A stretch of 64,000 nucleotides of DNA, from assembly GCA_963701675.1 (NCBI GenBank), contig OY969623.1:7688001-7752000 (forward strand). Reading direction: 5' to 3'. The notes beneath the pieces are model-generated. The model had not been told where the DNA came from. It saw only the letters and a program-made list of their open reading frames with translations, and did not search any database. Made by a program: the position numbers and the translations under genes. This DNA is from G963701675 sp963701675 (GTDB lineage: Bacteria > Planctomycetota > Planctomycetia > Gemmatales > Gemmataceae). Shown here piece by piece: positions 42,469 through 52,796 of this stretch. The number at the start of each line of letters is the position of its first letter. The stretch's first letter is position 1.

Positions 42469-45378
42469 ATGGAGACACAGGCCATGCCGAGTCCGTCCAC
42501 CGAGTCATCGTCGGATGAGAATAATCTCCCCGCCCATGTTCCTACCACACCGGGAAGCACTTCATCCGGAACCGTCGACCTCGATCAAACCACTGACGCG
42601 ACGCCGTCGAGCGGCGACTCAAACAGCGAGCAACATGGCGCCGCGACGACTGAATCCGTTCCTCCTTCCCGCGCGGCGGCCTTAAGTCGCTATCGGGTCT
42701 TGAGGCCCCATGCATCTGGTGGGCTTGGTGAGGTGTTTGTCGCCGAGGATACGGAATTGCATCGTGAAGTGGCACTAAAGGAGATCTGCGCACGGCACGC
42801 CAACGAGGTCGCCAGCCGCAATCGCTTCGTTCGCGAAGCCGAGATCACGGGCCGGTTGGAGCATCCTGGAATCGTGCCCATTTACAGCTTGGGAGCATAC
42901 GCCGATGGGCGCCCGTTCTACGCCATGCGGTTCATCAAAGGTGACAACCTCAAGGATCAGATCACCCGCTTCCACGAGGCCGACGTTCACGGCCGAAACC
43001 CAGGTGAACGAAGTTTAGCTCTACGCGGGCTGTTGCGTCGGTTTATCGATGTATGTAATGCCGTGGCCTATGCCCATAGCCGTGGCGTGCTGCACCGCGA
43101 TTTGAAACCCGCCAATGTGATGGTTGGAATCTACGGCGAGACGGTCGTCGTCGATTGGGGACTAGCGAAGGCAGGAGTTTTCGGTCAGGAGTCAGGGGTC
43201 AGTAGTCCTGGTTCAGGAGTGGAAAATCAGAATTCAGCAAGCGGCGGGGCAGATTCAGGCACTGCCGAATCTGAGACGATGGCAGGGTCGGCGATCGGCA
43301 CCGTCGGATTCATGAGTCCCGAGCAGGCGTCGGGGCAACTCGAGAAGATTGGGCCGGCCAGCGACGTGTATAGCCTCGGCGCCACACTGTATTTCCTTCT
43401 CGTCGGCGATGGACCATTCAGGCACATTGGACCGGAGACCGCCCTCGAACGAACTCAGAAAGGTGACTTTCCACCGCCGAGTCGGATGAAATCAAATGTC
43501 CCCCGCGCGTTGGAAGCCGTGTGCCTTAAGTCGATGGCAACGCGGCCCGAGGATCGCTACCCGAGTGCACGTGATCTCGCCGATGACATCGAACATTGGT
43601 TGGCAGACGAACCGGTCGCGGCGTACCGGGAACCGTGGCGAGAACGGGCACGTCGCTGGGTTCGGCGGCACCGCACGGTGGCAAGCAGCGTGGCGGCGCT
43701 CGTGGCGACTGCCGTCGTAGCACTGGTCATAGGCCTGGTCAGCGTGGAGCGCGAACGGCGCCAAACGGCACACGAGCGCGATCAGAAAGATAAGGCGCTT
43801 CAAGCGGAAACGCATGCACGTGGGCTGGCCATGACGGCCTTACGCAAGCTAACCGACGATGTGGTCGAACAACAGATAGCGCGCCGGGGAGTGTTGACCG
43901 ATGAAGACCGCCGTTTTCTCCGCGAGATACAGCGCCAGTACGAGGAATTCGCTGCATTACCAGGCGACGATGTCGAACAGCGGGCCGTCCGCGCGGAGGG
44001 GAATCTTCGCGTAGGTGTGATGCGGCTTCGGCTCGGCGAACCAACAGAAGCGGAGGCATCCTATGAGCGGGCGGTGGCTCAGTACCAACAACTGGCCAAC
44101 GACTTTCCTGACCGTCCCGAATTCCGCCGGGACCTCGCGCTGAGCCACGGCAATTTGGGACTTCTGTTTCGCGCTAACGCCCGGCTCAAAGATGGGGAGG
44201 CGGCCTACACCAATTGCGCGGATATCCTCAAACAACTCACAAAAGAGTATCCGGACCGCACCGAATTTCGCCAAGCTTTGGGGCGGTGTTACGGCAACTT
44301 CGGTGTGCTGGTTCGTGCTGCGGGACGCTTGAAAGATGCGGAAGCACACTACACCAACGCAGTGGAAGTTCAAAAAAGTCTCGCCGACGAGTTTCCCGAC
44401 CGCGTCGAATTCCGTCAGGACTTGGCGAGGGGCTACAACAATTTGGGCGTTCTCAACACGGACGCCGGCCAAATGTGGGAAGCAGAAGCGGCGTTTATTC
44501 AAACGCTGGCGATCCGCAAGGAACTGGCCGCCAAGTTGTCAGGCCGCCCCGATGTACGCCAGGAACTCGCCCGAAGCCATGGAAACCTGGCACGCTTGCT
44601 CTTCAACGTGGGTAGGCTTTCGGAAGCAGAGCCGCAGTTCACGGACGCCATTGGTCACTTCAAACAACTGGCTGCCGACTTCCCAACGCGCCGCGATTTC
44701 CGCCTAGACCTGGTCCAGAGCCAAAACAATCTAAGCCGGCTGCTTGCGAGCACCGATCGAAATCAGGAAGCAGTGGCGGTTTGCATGGAGGCGCTGGCCA
44801 TAGGTAGTCAACTCGTCGCCGAGTTCCCTGGCATGCCGGATCACCGTAGTCAACTTGGTGGAACCCTGGTGAGCCTCGCCATGCTGGCCAACGATCGCGG
44901 CGACCACGTAGAAGCACGGCGGAGGCTGGAGGAGTCACTGCCTAATCACCAGGAGGCACTCAAAGCCAATCCTCGGCACCCGGAGTATCGCCAGTTCTAT
45001 CGCGACCATTTGCGCGTTCAGGTTCAATGCAGTGCAGGACTTGGCAACCATACGGCGGCGATGGAAACGGCGGCCCGCATCCGCGACTTAGGTTGGGATC
45101 CTGCCAACAACGCCTACTTTGCCGCCGCCGCTCTCGCTCGGTGTGTTCCCATCGTGGAGAAGGCCGACCATCTCAGTGCGGAGGAACGCGAGAAGCAGAT
45201 CCAGTCGTATGCCGACAAGGCGATGACAATGCTCACGCACGCCGTTGCCGCGGGTTACAGGGACGGTGTGCACCTGCAAACGGCAAAGGATCTAAATCCG
45301 CTGCGCTCACGTGAGGACTTTCAAAAACTGATAGCGCAAGTCGAACCCGAGCTGCCGATGGAAGGCGACGGCAAATAA
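42469..45378 (+). CDS. Ser/Thr protein kinase with C-terminal TPR repeats
   Basis: 969 residues. A disordered N-terminus of about 75 residues is followed by a kinase domain: Gly loop ASGGLGEVFVAED near 82, VALKEI with the catalytic Lys, HRDLKPANV near 210, VVDWGLAK near 230 and GTVGFMSPEQA near 277. A low-complexity insertion (about residues 234-270) sits between the last two. A membrane helix lies at about 405-425. After it are about six to eight TPR-like repeats, rich in phrases such as FPDRPEFRRDLALSHGNLG, and a C-terminal helical part. The kinase faces the cytoplasm and the TPR part is outside. ATG 42469 or 42484 may start it. Confidence 0.88.
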   Translation: METQAMPSPSTESSSDENNLPAHVPTTPGSTSSGTVDLDQTTDATPSSGDSNSEQHGAATTESVPPSRAAALSRYRVLRPHASGGLGEVFVAEDTELHREVALKEICARHANEVASRNRFVREAEITGRLEHPGIVPIYSLGAYADGRPFYAMRFIKGDNLKDQITRFHEADVHGRNPGERSLALRGLLRRFIDVCNAVAYAHSRGVLHRDLKPANVMVGIYGETVVVDWGLAKAGVFGQESGVSSPGSGVENQNSASGGADSGTAESETMAGSAIGTVGFMSPEQASGQLEKIGPASDVYSLGATLYFLLVGDGPFRHIGPETALERTQKGDFPPPSRMKSNVPRALEAVCLKSMATRPEDRYPSARDLADDIEHWLADEPVAAYREPWRERARRWVRRHRTVASSVAALVATAVVALVIGLVSVERERRQTAHERDQKDKALQAETHARGLAMTALRKLTDDVVEQQIARRGVLTDEDRRFLREIQRQYEEFAALPGDDVEQRAVRAEGNLRVGVMRLRLGEPTEAEASYERAVAQYQQLANDFPDRPEFRRDLALSHGNLGLLFRANARLKDGEAAYTNCADILKQLTKEYPDRTEFRQALGRCYGNFGVLVRAAGRLKDAEAHYTNAVEVQKSLADEFPDRVEFRQDLARGYNNLGVLNTDAGQMWEAEAAFIQTLAIRKELAAKLSGRPDVRQELARSHGNLARLLFNVGRLSEAEPQFTDAIGHFKQLAADFPTRRDFRLDLVQSQNNLSRLLASTDRNQEAVAVCMEALAIGSQLVAEFPGMPDHRSQLGGTLVSLAMLANDRGDHVEARRRLEESLPNHQEALKANPRHPEYRQFYRDHLRVQVQCSAGLGNHTAAMETAARIRDLGWDPANNAYFAAAALARCVPIVEKADHLSAEEREKQIQSYADKAMTMLTHAVAAGYRDGVHLQTAKDLNPLRSREDFQKLIAQVEPELPMEGDGK
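43183..43238. repeat. Low-complexity TCAGGAGT-like insertion in the kinase gene
   Basis: Near repeats TCAGGAGT, TCAGGGGT, TCAGTAGT and TCAGGAGTGG lie in the part that encodes the activation segment, between DWGLAK and GTVGFMSPEQA. They code for Ser/Gly-rich residues absent in ordinary kinases. Confidence 0.5.
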
Positions 45379-45408
45379 CCGCCCTTACCGAATTCGCCTT
45401 GGAGTGTG

Positions 45409-45846
45409 TCAATTCTTCAACGGCTTCGGCGAGTCGTGGAGTTCGAAGTCGGTGCCTTTCACTCGGACGTGGATCGTGTGGGACTTACCGTCTTTCAGAG
45501 TCGCCGGGGTGGGGAATTCGAAGCCGTGACGGCCGTTGCCCCGGCCCTTGGCTTTCAGGTCTTCGCGGAGCATGTCAGCCATCACCGTGCCCAGACGGGT
45601 CGTGCCGTCGAAAATGTCGACTTCTATCGGTTGATCGGGCTTCGTCTTGTCCCAAGCCCAACCGGAAATGAAGTTTGCCGTTGCATAGTCCACCGCGCCC
45701 TCGAAGGTGGTCGGCCCCTCGGCAACAACAGCGCGACTGGTCGTTGCCTTGCCGGAACAACCCGTCAAGGAAAGAGCGCCCACGGTCATAAGGGTTCCGA
45801 GTGAGAATCGAAGTAGGAGCTGCGTCGTCAAAGTACGTGTATTCAT
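45409..45846 (-). CDS. Lipoprotein of unknown function
   Basis: 145 residues from ATG 45846, which follows AGGGAGA. The signal peptide ends in a lipobox (SLGTLMTVGALSLTGC). The mature part is a beta-rich domain: YATANFISGWAWDKTKPDQPIEVDIFDG and HGFEFPTPATLKDGKSHTIHVRVKGTD. This block resembles a small domain seen in glycosyltransferases and other surface proteins, but I cannot name the family with confidence. It is convergent with the kinase gene. Confidence 0.7.
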   Translation of the reverse strand: MNTRTLTTQLLLRFSLGTLMTVGALSLTGCSGKATTSRAVVAEGPTTFEGAVDYATANFISGWAWDKTKPDQPIEVDIFDGTTRLGTVMADMLREDLKAKGRGNGRHGFEFPTPATLKDGKSHTIHVRVKGTDFELHDSPKPLKN

Positions 45847-45975
45847 CACAGTTTCTCCCTGCCGGCGGCCGGCATCATTGGGCAAGTATGCTGCACTGGA
45901 AATTACTGTAATGAAGATTACTTACGACGTTTCGCTCGAAGTTGCAAATCCGGCGGTCCGGTTTCCAGCCATCGC

Positions 45976-46004
45976 TTGCACCCAGGCCACCGGCGAGCTA
46001 GGAT
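45976..46004 (+). promoter_or_regulatory. Promoter of the Bax-inhibitor-like gene
   Basis: TTGCAC (45976-45981), a 17-bp spacer and TAGGAT (45999-46004) lie about 55 bp before the ATG at 46059. The gene has a strong Shine-Dalgarno, AAAGGAG. Confidence 0.5.
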
Positions 46005-46058
46005 GACAATGCGAAACGACCGATATATATCCCGATCTCAACGATAAAGGAGCTATCC

Positions 46059-46775
46059 ATGGCCCACGAATACGCGCTTGATTATCCGCTCGCGGCCGAA
46101 GCGCCGACGGAGGTGCGGGCGGCGTTCATTCGCCGAACGTATTTTCACTTGGCCCTCGCCATCTTGGCGTTCATCGGGCTCGAAGCGCTCTTATTGAACA
46201 TTCCGGGTGTCAAAGAAAGCATCACTCAGGTGATGATGTCAGGAGGCCAACTCGGTTGGATCGTCGTTCTCGTGGTCTTCATGCTCGTCGGCAACATTGC
46301 CCAGAAATGGGCGAATTCCGATGTGTCTCAGGGAATGCAGTATCTCGGCCTCGGCTTATACGTCGTAATCGAGGCGCTCATTTTTGTTCCATTGCTCACG
46401 ATCGTTGAGCTTCTGGCGCCCGGGCAGAACATTATCCCGTCCGCGGGGATCGTCACCTTGGCCATCTTCGGTGGGCTTACCACCGCCGTGCTGGTAACCA
46501 AGCGTGACTTCTCCTTCATGGGGACTGCGTTGTCGGTGCTCGGTTGGGTGGCGGTCGGTATCATCGTGGCCGCGATGATCTTCGGCATCTCGCTCGGCAC
46601 GTTCTTCTGCTATGCCATGGTCGCACTAGCGGCCGGCTACATTCTGTATCACACGTCGAACGTCCTGCACCATTACCGCACGGACCAACACGTCGCCGCG
46701 TCGCTGGCGCTCTTCGCCAGCGTGGCGTTGATGTTCTGGTACATCATCCAGATCTTCCTGCTCCGGCGTGAATAG
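46059..46775 (+). CDS. Bax inhibitor-1/YccA-family membrane protein
   Basis: 238 residues with seven predicted membrane helices. It begins FIRRTYFHLALAILAFIGLEAL and includes FGGLTTAVLVTKRDFSFMGTALSVLGW and LYHTSNVLHHYRTDQHVAASLALFASVALMFWYIIQIF, the marks of the BI-1/YccA family (TMBIM). The family acts as pH-sensitive calcium leak channels or protease-associated proteins. A strong AAAGGAG precedes the start. A Rho-independent terminator follows, so it is probably transcribed alone. Confidence 0.88.
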   Translation: MAHEYALDYPLAAEAPTEVRAAFIRRTYFHLALAILAFIGLEALLLNIPGVKESITQVMMSGGQLGWIVVLVVFMLVGNIAQKWANSDVSQGMQYLGLGLYVVIEALIFVPLLTIVELLAPGQNIIPSAGIVTLAIFGGLTTAVLVTKRDFSFMGTALSVLGWVAVGIIVAAMIFGISLGTFFCYAMVALAAGYILYHTSNVLHHYRTDQHVAASLALFASVALMFWYIIQIFLLRRE

Positions 46776-46799
46776 GCGACATAAAGTCAATCGACAAAA

Positions 46800-46824
46800 C
46801 CCCGGTCTCTGACCGGGGTTTTTT
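46800..46824 (+). terminator. Rho-independent terminator
   Basis: The perfect 8-bp stem CCCCGGTC / GACCGGGG (46800-46807 and 46811-46818), a TCT loop and six T residues (46819-46824) follow the Bax-inhibitor-like gene by 24 bp. It is the clearest terminator in the window. Confidence 0.9.
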
Positions 46825-46869
46825 CGTTTCTGGTGTTGGTTTCTACATCGCCCGATAACGGGAATTTCC

Positions 46870-46898
46870 TTGACACCCCACGCATTGCGGTCGATACT
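46870..46898 (+). promoter_or_regulatory. Promoter of the giant repeat protein gene
   Basis: The consensus TTGACA (46870-46875), a 17-bp spacer and GATACT (46893-46898) lie about 90 bp before the ATG at 46988, directly after the terminator of the previous gene. Confidence 0.6.
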
Positions 46899-46987
46899 GG
46901 CACCCAATCGGGACACTCTTGCAACCCTGCCGTGAGCCGGAGCCACGAACGGGGAATCGATCGAATCTACGACTCAGGGTGATAGTC

Positions 46988-49900
46988 ATGAAACCTTCAA
47001 CGCATGGCGCGGCTGAGTCCATAAGGCTGCGCCGGCCACGCCGCTGGCGTTCCATCCTCACTCTGGAGATGCTCGAAGATCGTTGGACACCCAGCTTCAT
47101 CATGACGGACCTGGGGACTCTTGGCGGTCCCGACAGCGCCGCTCATCGCATCAATGACTCGGGGCAGATCGTCGGGTGGGCGGACGCGCCGGACGGTGAA
47201 AGACATGCGTTCCTCTGGGAGAACGGTGTCATGACCGACCTTGGGACGCTCGGCGGCGTGAGCAGCATCGCCAACAACGTCAATGCCCAAGGTCAAGTGG
47301 TCGGACAATCAGCCCTCGCGGACGGAACCAATCATGCGTTCCTGTGGAAAGACGGAACGATGATCGACCTCGGGAGCTTCGCCGTCGACACCGACAGCAA
47401 TGCCTACGACATCAATGACCTCGGGCAGATCGTGGGAGAAGCCTACTTCAATGCCGTTGTCCATCACGGCTTCCTGTGGGACCCGGACCAGCCGAACGGC
47501 ATGACGGGGACGATGGTGGACCTCGGCGCCCTCGCCAATCCTGGCAGTGTCGCTCACAGCATCAACAACTCCGGTTTGATCGGCGGTTACACCGCGACGC
47601 CGCAAACCTTGATTTACTCGGCGACCTCTCAGAACGGGACGCCGTTTACCACCCTACCGAACGCCACGTTTCCGGGCGGCGTCGGCAGCATGATCAAGGA
47701 CATCAACGAAAACGGCCTTATTCTTGGACAAGCCAAGCTGGGCAACGTTTCCGGCGACCACCACGCGTACCTGTACGAGAACGGCGAACTGACCGACCTC
47801 AGTTCGATACCCGCCGACGGCGAAGGAAATCGCAGCAGTGAATCGGCAGGCATCAATTCGTTTGGCGTTTGCGTCGGCGCGTATTCCTACACGCTCGGTG
47901 AGAAACGGGGCTACGTCTATTTCAATGGCACGATGTACGATCTGAGCGATCTGGTTGTACAGAATCCCAACGAGTGGGTATTCGGGGCCGGCGGAATCAA
48001 CGACAAGGGCCAGATCGTCGGCTCGCGCAAGATTTCGACCGGCGAGGAGCGGGCCTTTCTGCTCACTCCAACGGCGGTGCGCTTGCAAGTCTCCGCGTCG
48101 GCGAGCGCCGTTGCCGGCGAGTCGTTCAGCGTCACGGTGACCGCGTTGGATATCTTCGGGCGGCCGGTTCCGGGGTATACCGGCCAGGTTCATTTTTCGA
48201 GCACCGACGGCAGCGCCGATCTACCGGTTGACTACACGTTCACGACCAATGATGAAGGGATTCACAGCTTCAATCATCTGAAGTTGAGAAAACCAGGAAC
48301 GCACACGATCCGTGCGGCCGACATCGCCGACGCGACGATCTCCGGCGGCGTGAACATTGGTGTTCAGAGCGCGGCCCTCGATCATTTTCTCGTTGCCATC
48401 CCGCGAGACGCCAAAGCGGGGATGCCCTTCAGCATCTCCGTCGTGGCTCAGGATGCGCTGGGCAATAACGTCACCGGCTATAACGGCACGATTGGATTTT
48501 TCAGCAGCGATCCGGACGCCGTGCTCCCGGCGAATACACCGCTTGTCAACGGCGTGGGCACGTTCACCATCACGCTCAGGAATGCGGGCGGGCAAAACTT
48601 CATCGTCAACGACACGTTGCAACCGGAATTACATGGCATCAGCAGCGTTGTTGATGTCATCCCCGGCGCCGCCGTGAGTATCGAAATTGACTCTCCAGGC
48701 GTGACACGGGCCGGTAAGACGATTTCGATGTCACTAATCGCCCTCGACGCCTTCGGCAACATCGCGACCGGTTACACCGGAACCGTGACGACAACGAGCA
48801 CCGATCCGGCGGCCGTGTTGCCCAACAAATCCACGCTGACCAACGGCGTCGGCACGTTCAACTTCACGCTACGGACTACCGGATCACGAACAGTGACGGC
48901 GACGGATGCCGTGAACGGTTCGATTTCGGGAACGAGCGGCGGCATTTTCGTCGTCGCAAGCGCGGTGGCCGGTTTCGAAGTGACGGCACCGGCGACTACT
49001 TTGGCCGGGAGCCCGTTTTCGATTATGGTCACCACCAAGGACATCTATGGAAATGTCGTTGCGGGATATGGCGGGTTGGTGAAGATCACCAGCAGCGATG
49101 GGCAGGCCCTATTGCCTCCGGATGCGAACCTCACGTCGGGGTCCGGCACGTTCATGGTGACGTTGAAGACGGCGAGCAATCATACCGTCTCCGCTACCGA
49201 CGCATCGTTCCCCTCGATCGCCGGGAGCGACTCGGTCACCGTCAATCCCGATGCGGCGGCCTCGCTCGATATGTCGATGCCCGTCGTTGTGCAGGCGAAC
49301 ACGCCCTTCAACATTACGGTGACCGCCAGGGACGCATTTGGCAACAAGGCCACCGGTTACACCGGGACGGTTACGTTCACCAGTTCCGATCCGATGGCCG
49401 TGCTTCCCGCAAACTCGACGCTGCCGGGCGGCTCGAAGACGTTTGTGGTAACCCTGAAAACGAACGGCAACCAGATCGTCAACGCCCGGGATACGGTAAA
49501 CTCCGACATTCGCGACACGGCCAGCGTCCCCGTCGGGGCGACAGCTCCAACTGCCGCGGCCAAGTTTGCCGTGTCGGTCCCGGCGAACGCGACGGCGGGA
49601 GTGCCGATCTCGGTAACGGTCGTGGCTCTCGACGCATCGGATAATCCCGCAACCGGATATACCGGCACGGTGCAGTTCACAAGCAATGATGGACAGGCAA
49701 TACTCCTGTTGAGCACGACGCTGGTGAACGGAACCGCGTCCTTTACGGTGGTGCTTCGGACGGCGGGCAGCCGCACCATTACGGCGACCGACACGGTCAA
49801 CGCAGGCATAACCGGCGCGAGCACAGCCGTGGCCGTGGCGCCCTCCGCGGCCACGAAGTTGGATGTAACCGCGGTGGCATCGAGCGTTGCCGGCGCTCCG

Positions 49901-51790
49901 TTTTCCGTGACCGTGACGGCGCGCGACTTATTCAACAATGTGGCGACCGGGTTCTCCGCCGTGGTGAACTTTCTCAGCACCGACGGCCAAGCGGCACTGC
50001 CGGGGCCAACGCCCTTCGTCAACGGCACGCTGACAACGAGTGCGACATTCAAGACGGCGGGCCTGCATTCGCTGGTTGCCGTTGCCCGAGGCGCTCGCCC
50101 GATTAGCGGCATCGCATCAGTCGTTGTGAATCCGGCGGCCGTCGCTAGCTTCGCGGTCACCGTTCCCCAGGCGGAAACAGCGGGAGTTCCCTTTGCCATC
50201 ACCGTGACGGCACGCGATGCGTTTGGCAATACGGTGACGAATTATGGCGGCCTGGTAACGTTCGCAAGCACCGATGCCCAGGCGGTGTTGCCCGCCAATT
50301 CCACATTGATCAACGGCAGCCGTAGTTTCACCATCACTCTAAAGACGGCGGGGAACCAGTCGGTAACGGCAACCGACACGGTAAATGCAACCATCACCGG
50401 TTCGGGATCGACCAATGTCAACGCCGCCGCCGCGACTTCATTCAATCTTTCCCTGCCCACTCAAACCGACGCGGGCGGTCCGCTAGCCGGAACGGTCACG
50501 GCCTTCGATGCGTTCAATAATCCGACACCGAACTATGCAGGCTTGGTGACGTTCGTGAGTAGCGATGGTCAGGCGATCTTGCCGATTGGCATTGCTCTCG
50601 ACGGCGGTACGGCAACGGTTCCCGTCGTTCTGAAGTCGGCCGGGAGCAAAAGTGTCACGGTCAGCGACGTCAACCCGTCGATATTTGGGTCTGACACAGT
50701 CACGGTCAATCCAACCGCCGCCGTCCGATTGGATTTGACCGCCGTGTCCTCCATCAATGCCGGTACGCCGTTCACGACGACGATCAAGGCATTGGATGCA
50801 TTCGGCAACGTGGCAACTAGCTACCAGGGCACGGTATTCTTCGCCGGCAATGATTACCAGGCGGACTTTCCTGACGTGGTGACGCTGGTCAACGGAACGG
50901 CGACCGCGAGTGTCACGTTGAAAACGGGAGGGCCTAGAAACTTGGCCGTGGCAGACCCGGTTCACGGCGGCTTGTTCGATCAGAACACCATTACGATCAA
51001 CGCGCTTCCGATGTCGACATTCTTGATCACGTCGCCGTCGATCGCACCCTTCGTCGGTGTTTCTTTCCAGATGCCGGTGACGGCCCGGGACGCCTTCAAC
51101 AACTTCATCAACACGTACAACGGCACGGTGACCTTCTCCAGCAGCGATCCCAACGCCATTCTCCCGCCCAACGGAGAACTGACGAACGGCATCGCGACGT
51201 TTTCTTTCACGATGTTCAAGGCACTGCAACAAACCGTCACCGCGACCGACACCGCCAATAGTGCGATTACCGGCTCTGTGACGTTCCCGATCAAACCCGG
51301 CCCGGCGGTGGCATTCAAGTTAACTCCGCGCGATCCCGTCGTGGCCGGCGTTCCCTTCCAGCTTACCGTCGAAGCACAGGATCAGTACGGGAACAAGGCG
51401 GGCCAATACAGCGGCACCGTCCACTTCACGAGCAGCGATCCATCGGCCATCCTGCCGGCCGACTCGACGCTCACCAACGGCGTGAAGAATTTCTCCGTCA
51501 CCCTCTTCACCGTCGGCGTGCAAACCATCACGGCAACCGACACGGCCAACAGCTCCATCGACGGCGAGACGAGCGTGACGGTGGGAGGGCGGAACGGGTC
51601 AGGCGAGAATTCAGAAGCAACAAGGCGAGCGGGGCGTGTCAACGCCCTGGAAACGGTTGGCGTTCAGGGCGTTAACACGCCCCGCTCGCAACCATCACTG
51701 CCGGCTTACTTGGTGACGATCGACTTCGATCCGTTTGATGATGATGGGCGAGCCGGGAACGTAAGTGACCGGAGATCTCCCGTAAGGTGA
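46988..51790 (+). CDS. Giant surface protein with HAF repeats and twelve Ig-like repeats
   Basis: 1600 residues from ATG 46988 after CAGGGTGA. The N-terminus RWRSILTLEMLEDRWTPS is a variant of the LE-LEDR-TPS motif of planctomycete surface proteins. Residues about 30-350 are HAF repeats (TDLGTLGGPDSAAHRINDSG, then VIVGWADA-like). From about 360 to 1540 there are twelve Ig-like repeats of about 96 residues, with a core such as VTARDAFGNxATGYTGTVTF and LxNGxGTFxVTLKTAGxxTVTATD, similar to bacterial invasin Ig domains. The C-terminus contains sequence coded by an inverted repeat. It is probably exported; an adhesive or cell-surface layer role is inferred. Confidence 0.85.
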   Translation: MKPSTHGAAESIRLRRPRRWRSILTLEMLEDRWTPSFIMTDLGTLGGPDSAAHRINDSGQIVGWADAPDGERHAFLWENGVMTDLGTLGGVSSIANNVNAQGQVVGQSALADGTNHAFLWKDGTMIDLGSFAVDTDSNAYDINDLGQIVGEAYFNAVVHHGFLWDPDQPNGMTGTMVDLGALANPGSVAHSINNSGLIGGYTATPQTLIYSATSQNGTPFTTLPNATFPGGVGSMIKDINENGLILGQAKLGNVSGDHHAYLYENGELTDLSSIPADGEGNRSSESAGINSFGVCVGAYSYTLGEKRGYVYFNGTMYDLSDLVVQNPNEWVFGAGGINDKGQIVGSRKISTGEERAFLLTPTAVRLQVSASASAVAGESFSVTVTALDIFGRPVPGYTGQVHFSSTDGSADLPVDYTFTTNDEGIHSFNHLKLRKPGTHTIRAADIADATISGGVNIGVQSAALDHFLVAIPRDAKAGMPFSISVVAQDALGNNVTGYNGTIGFFSSDPDAVLPANTPLVNGVGTFTITLRNAGGQNFIVNDTLQPELHGISSVVDVIPGAAVSIEIDSPGVTRAGKTISMSLIALDAFGNIATGYTGTVTTTSTDPAAVLPNKSTLTNGVGTFNFTLRTTGSRTVTATDAVNGSISGTSGGIFVVASAVAGFEVTAPATTLAGSPFSIMVTTKDIYGNVVAGYGGLVKITSSDGQALLPPDANLTSGSGTFMVTLKTASNHTVSATDASFPSIAGSDSVTVNPDAAASLDMSMPVVVQANTPFNITVTARDAFGNKATGYTGTVTFTSSDPMAVLPANSTLPGGSKTFVVTLKTNGNQIVNARDTVNSDIRDTASVPVGATAPTAAAKFAVSVPANATAGVPISVTVVALDASDNPATGYTGTVQFTSNDGQAILLLSTTLVNGTASFTVVLRTAGSRTITATDTVNAGITGASTAVAVAPSAATKLDVTAVASSVAGAPFSVTVTARDLFNNVATGFSAVVNFLSTDGQAALPGPTPFVNGTLTTSATFKTAGLHSLVAVARGARPISGIASVVVNPAAVASFAVTVPQAETAGVPFAITVTARDAFGNTVTNYGGLVTFASTDAQAVLPANSTLINGSRSFTITLKTAGNQSVTATDTVNATITGSGSTNVNAAAATSFNLSLPTQTDAGGPLAGTVTAFDAFNNPTPNYAGLVTFVSSDGQAILPIGIALDGGTATVPVVLKSAGSKSVTVSDVNPSIFGSDTVTVNPTAAVRLDLTAVSSINAGTPFTTTIKALDAFGNVATSYQGTVFFAGNDYQADFPDVVTLVNGTATASVTLKTGGPRNLAVADPVHGGLFDQNTITINALPMSTFLITSPSIAPFVGVSFQMPVTARDAFNNFINTYNGTVTFSSSDPNAILPPNGELTNGIATFSFTMFKALQQTVTATDTANSAITGSVTFPIKPGPAVAFKLTPRDPVVAGVPFQLTVEAQDQYGNKAGQYSGTVHFTSSDPSAILPADSTLTNGVKNFSVTLFTVGVQTITATDTANSSIDGETSVTVGGRNGSGENSEATRRAGRVNALETVGVQGVNTPRSQPSLPAYLVTIDFDPFDDDGRAGNVSDRRSPVR
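51625..51689. repeat. Inverted repeat inside the 3' end of the giant gene
   Basis: Left arm 51625-51649 (GCGAGCGGGGCGTGTCAACG and so on) and right arm 51665-51689 pair over 24 of 25 bases, with a loop of 15 bases. It lies inside the coding frame and gives the residues AGRVNALE and GVNTPRSQ. The flanking protein is a disordered tail, so the insertion is tolerated. From memory, similar GC-rich palindromes are dispersed in Gemmata-like genomes. Confidence 0.65.
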
Positions 51791-51856
51791 GGTTACCTAC
51801 TTCTGGGATCTGGACCGTCGATTATCGGTTCGAGCACCAAGTGAAGCCGATCTCGT

Positions 51857-52774
<918 letters not shown>

Positions 52775-52796
52775 AATGGATTCCCTCGGCTCGCCC

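Noticed and set aside
49357..51232. Long minus-strand frames over the Ig-like repeats
   Set aside because: They arise from the repeated codon pattern of the giant gene and have no signal or start site of their own.
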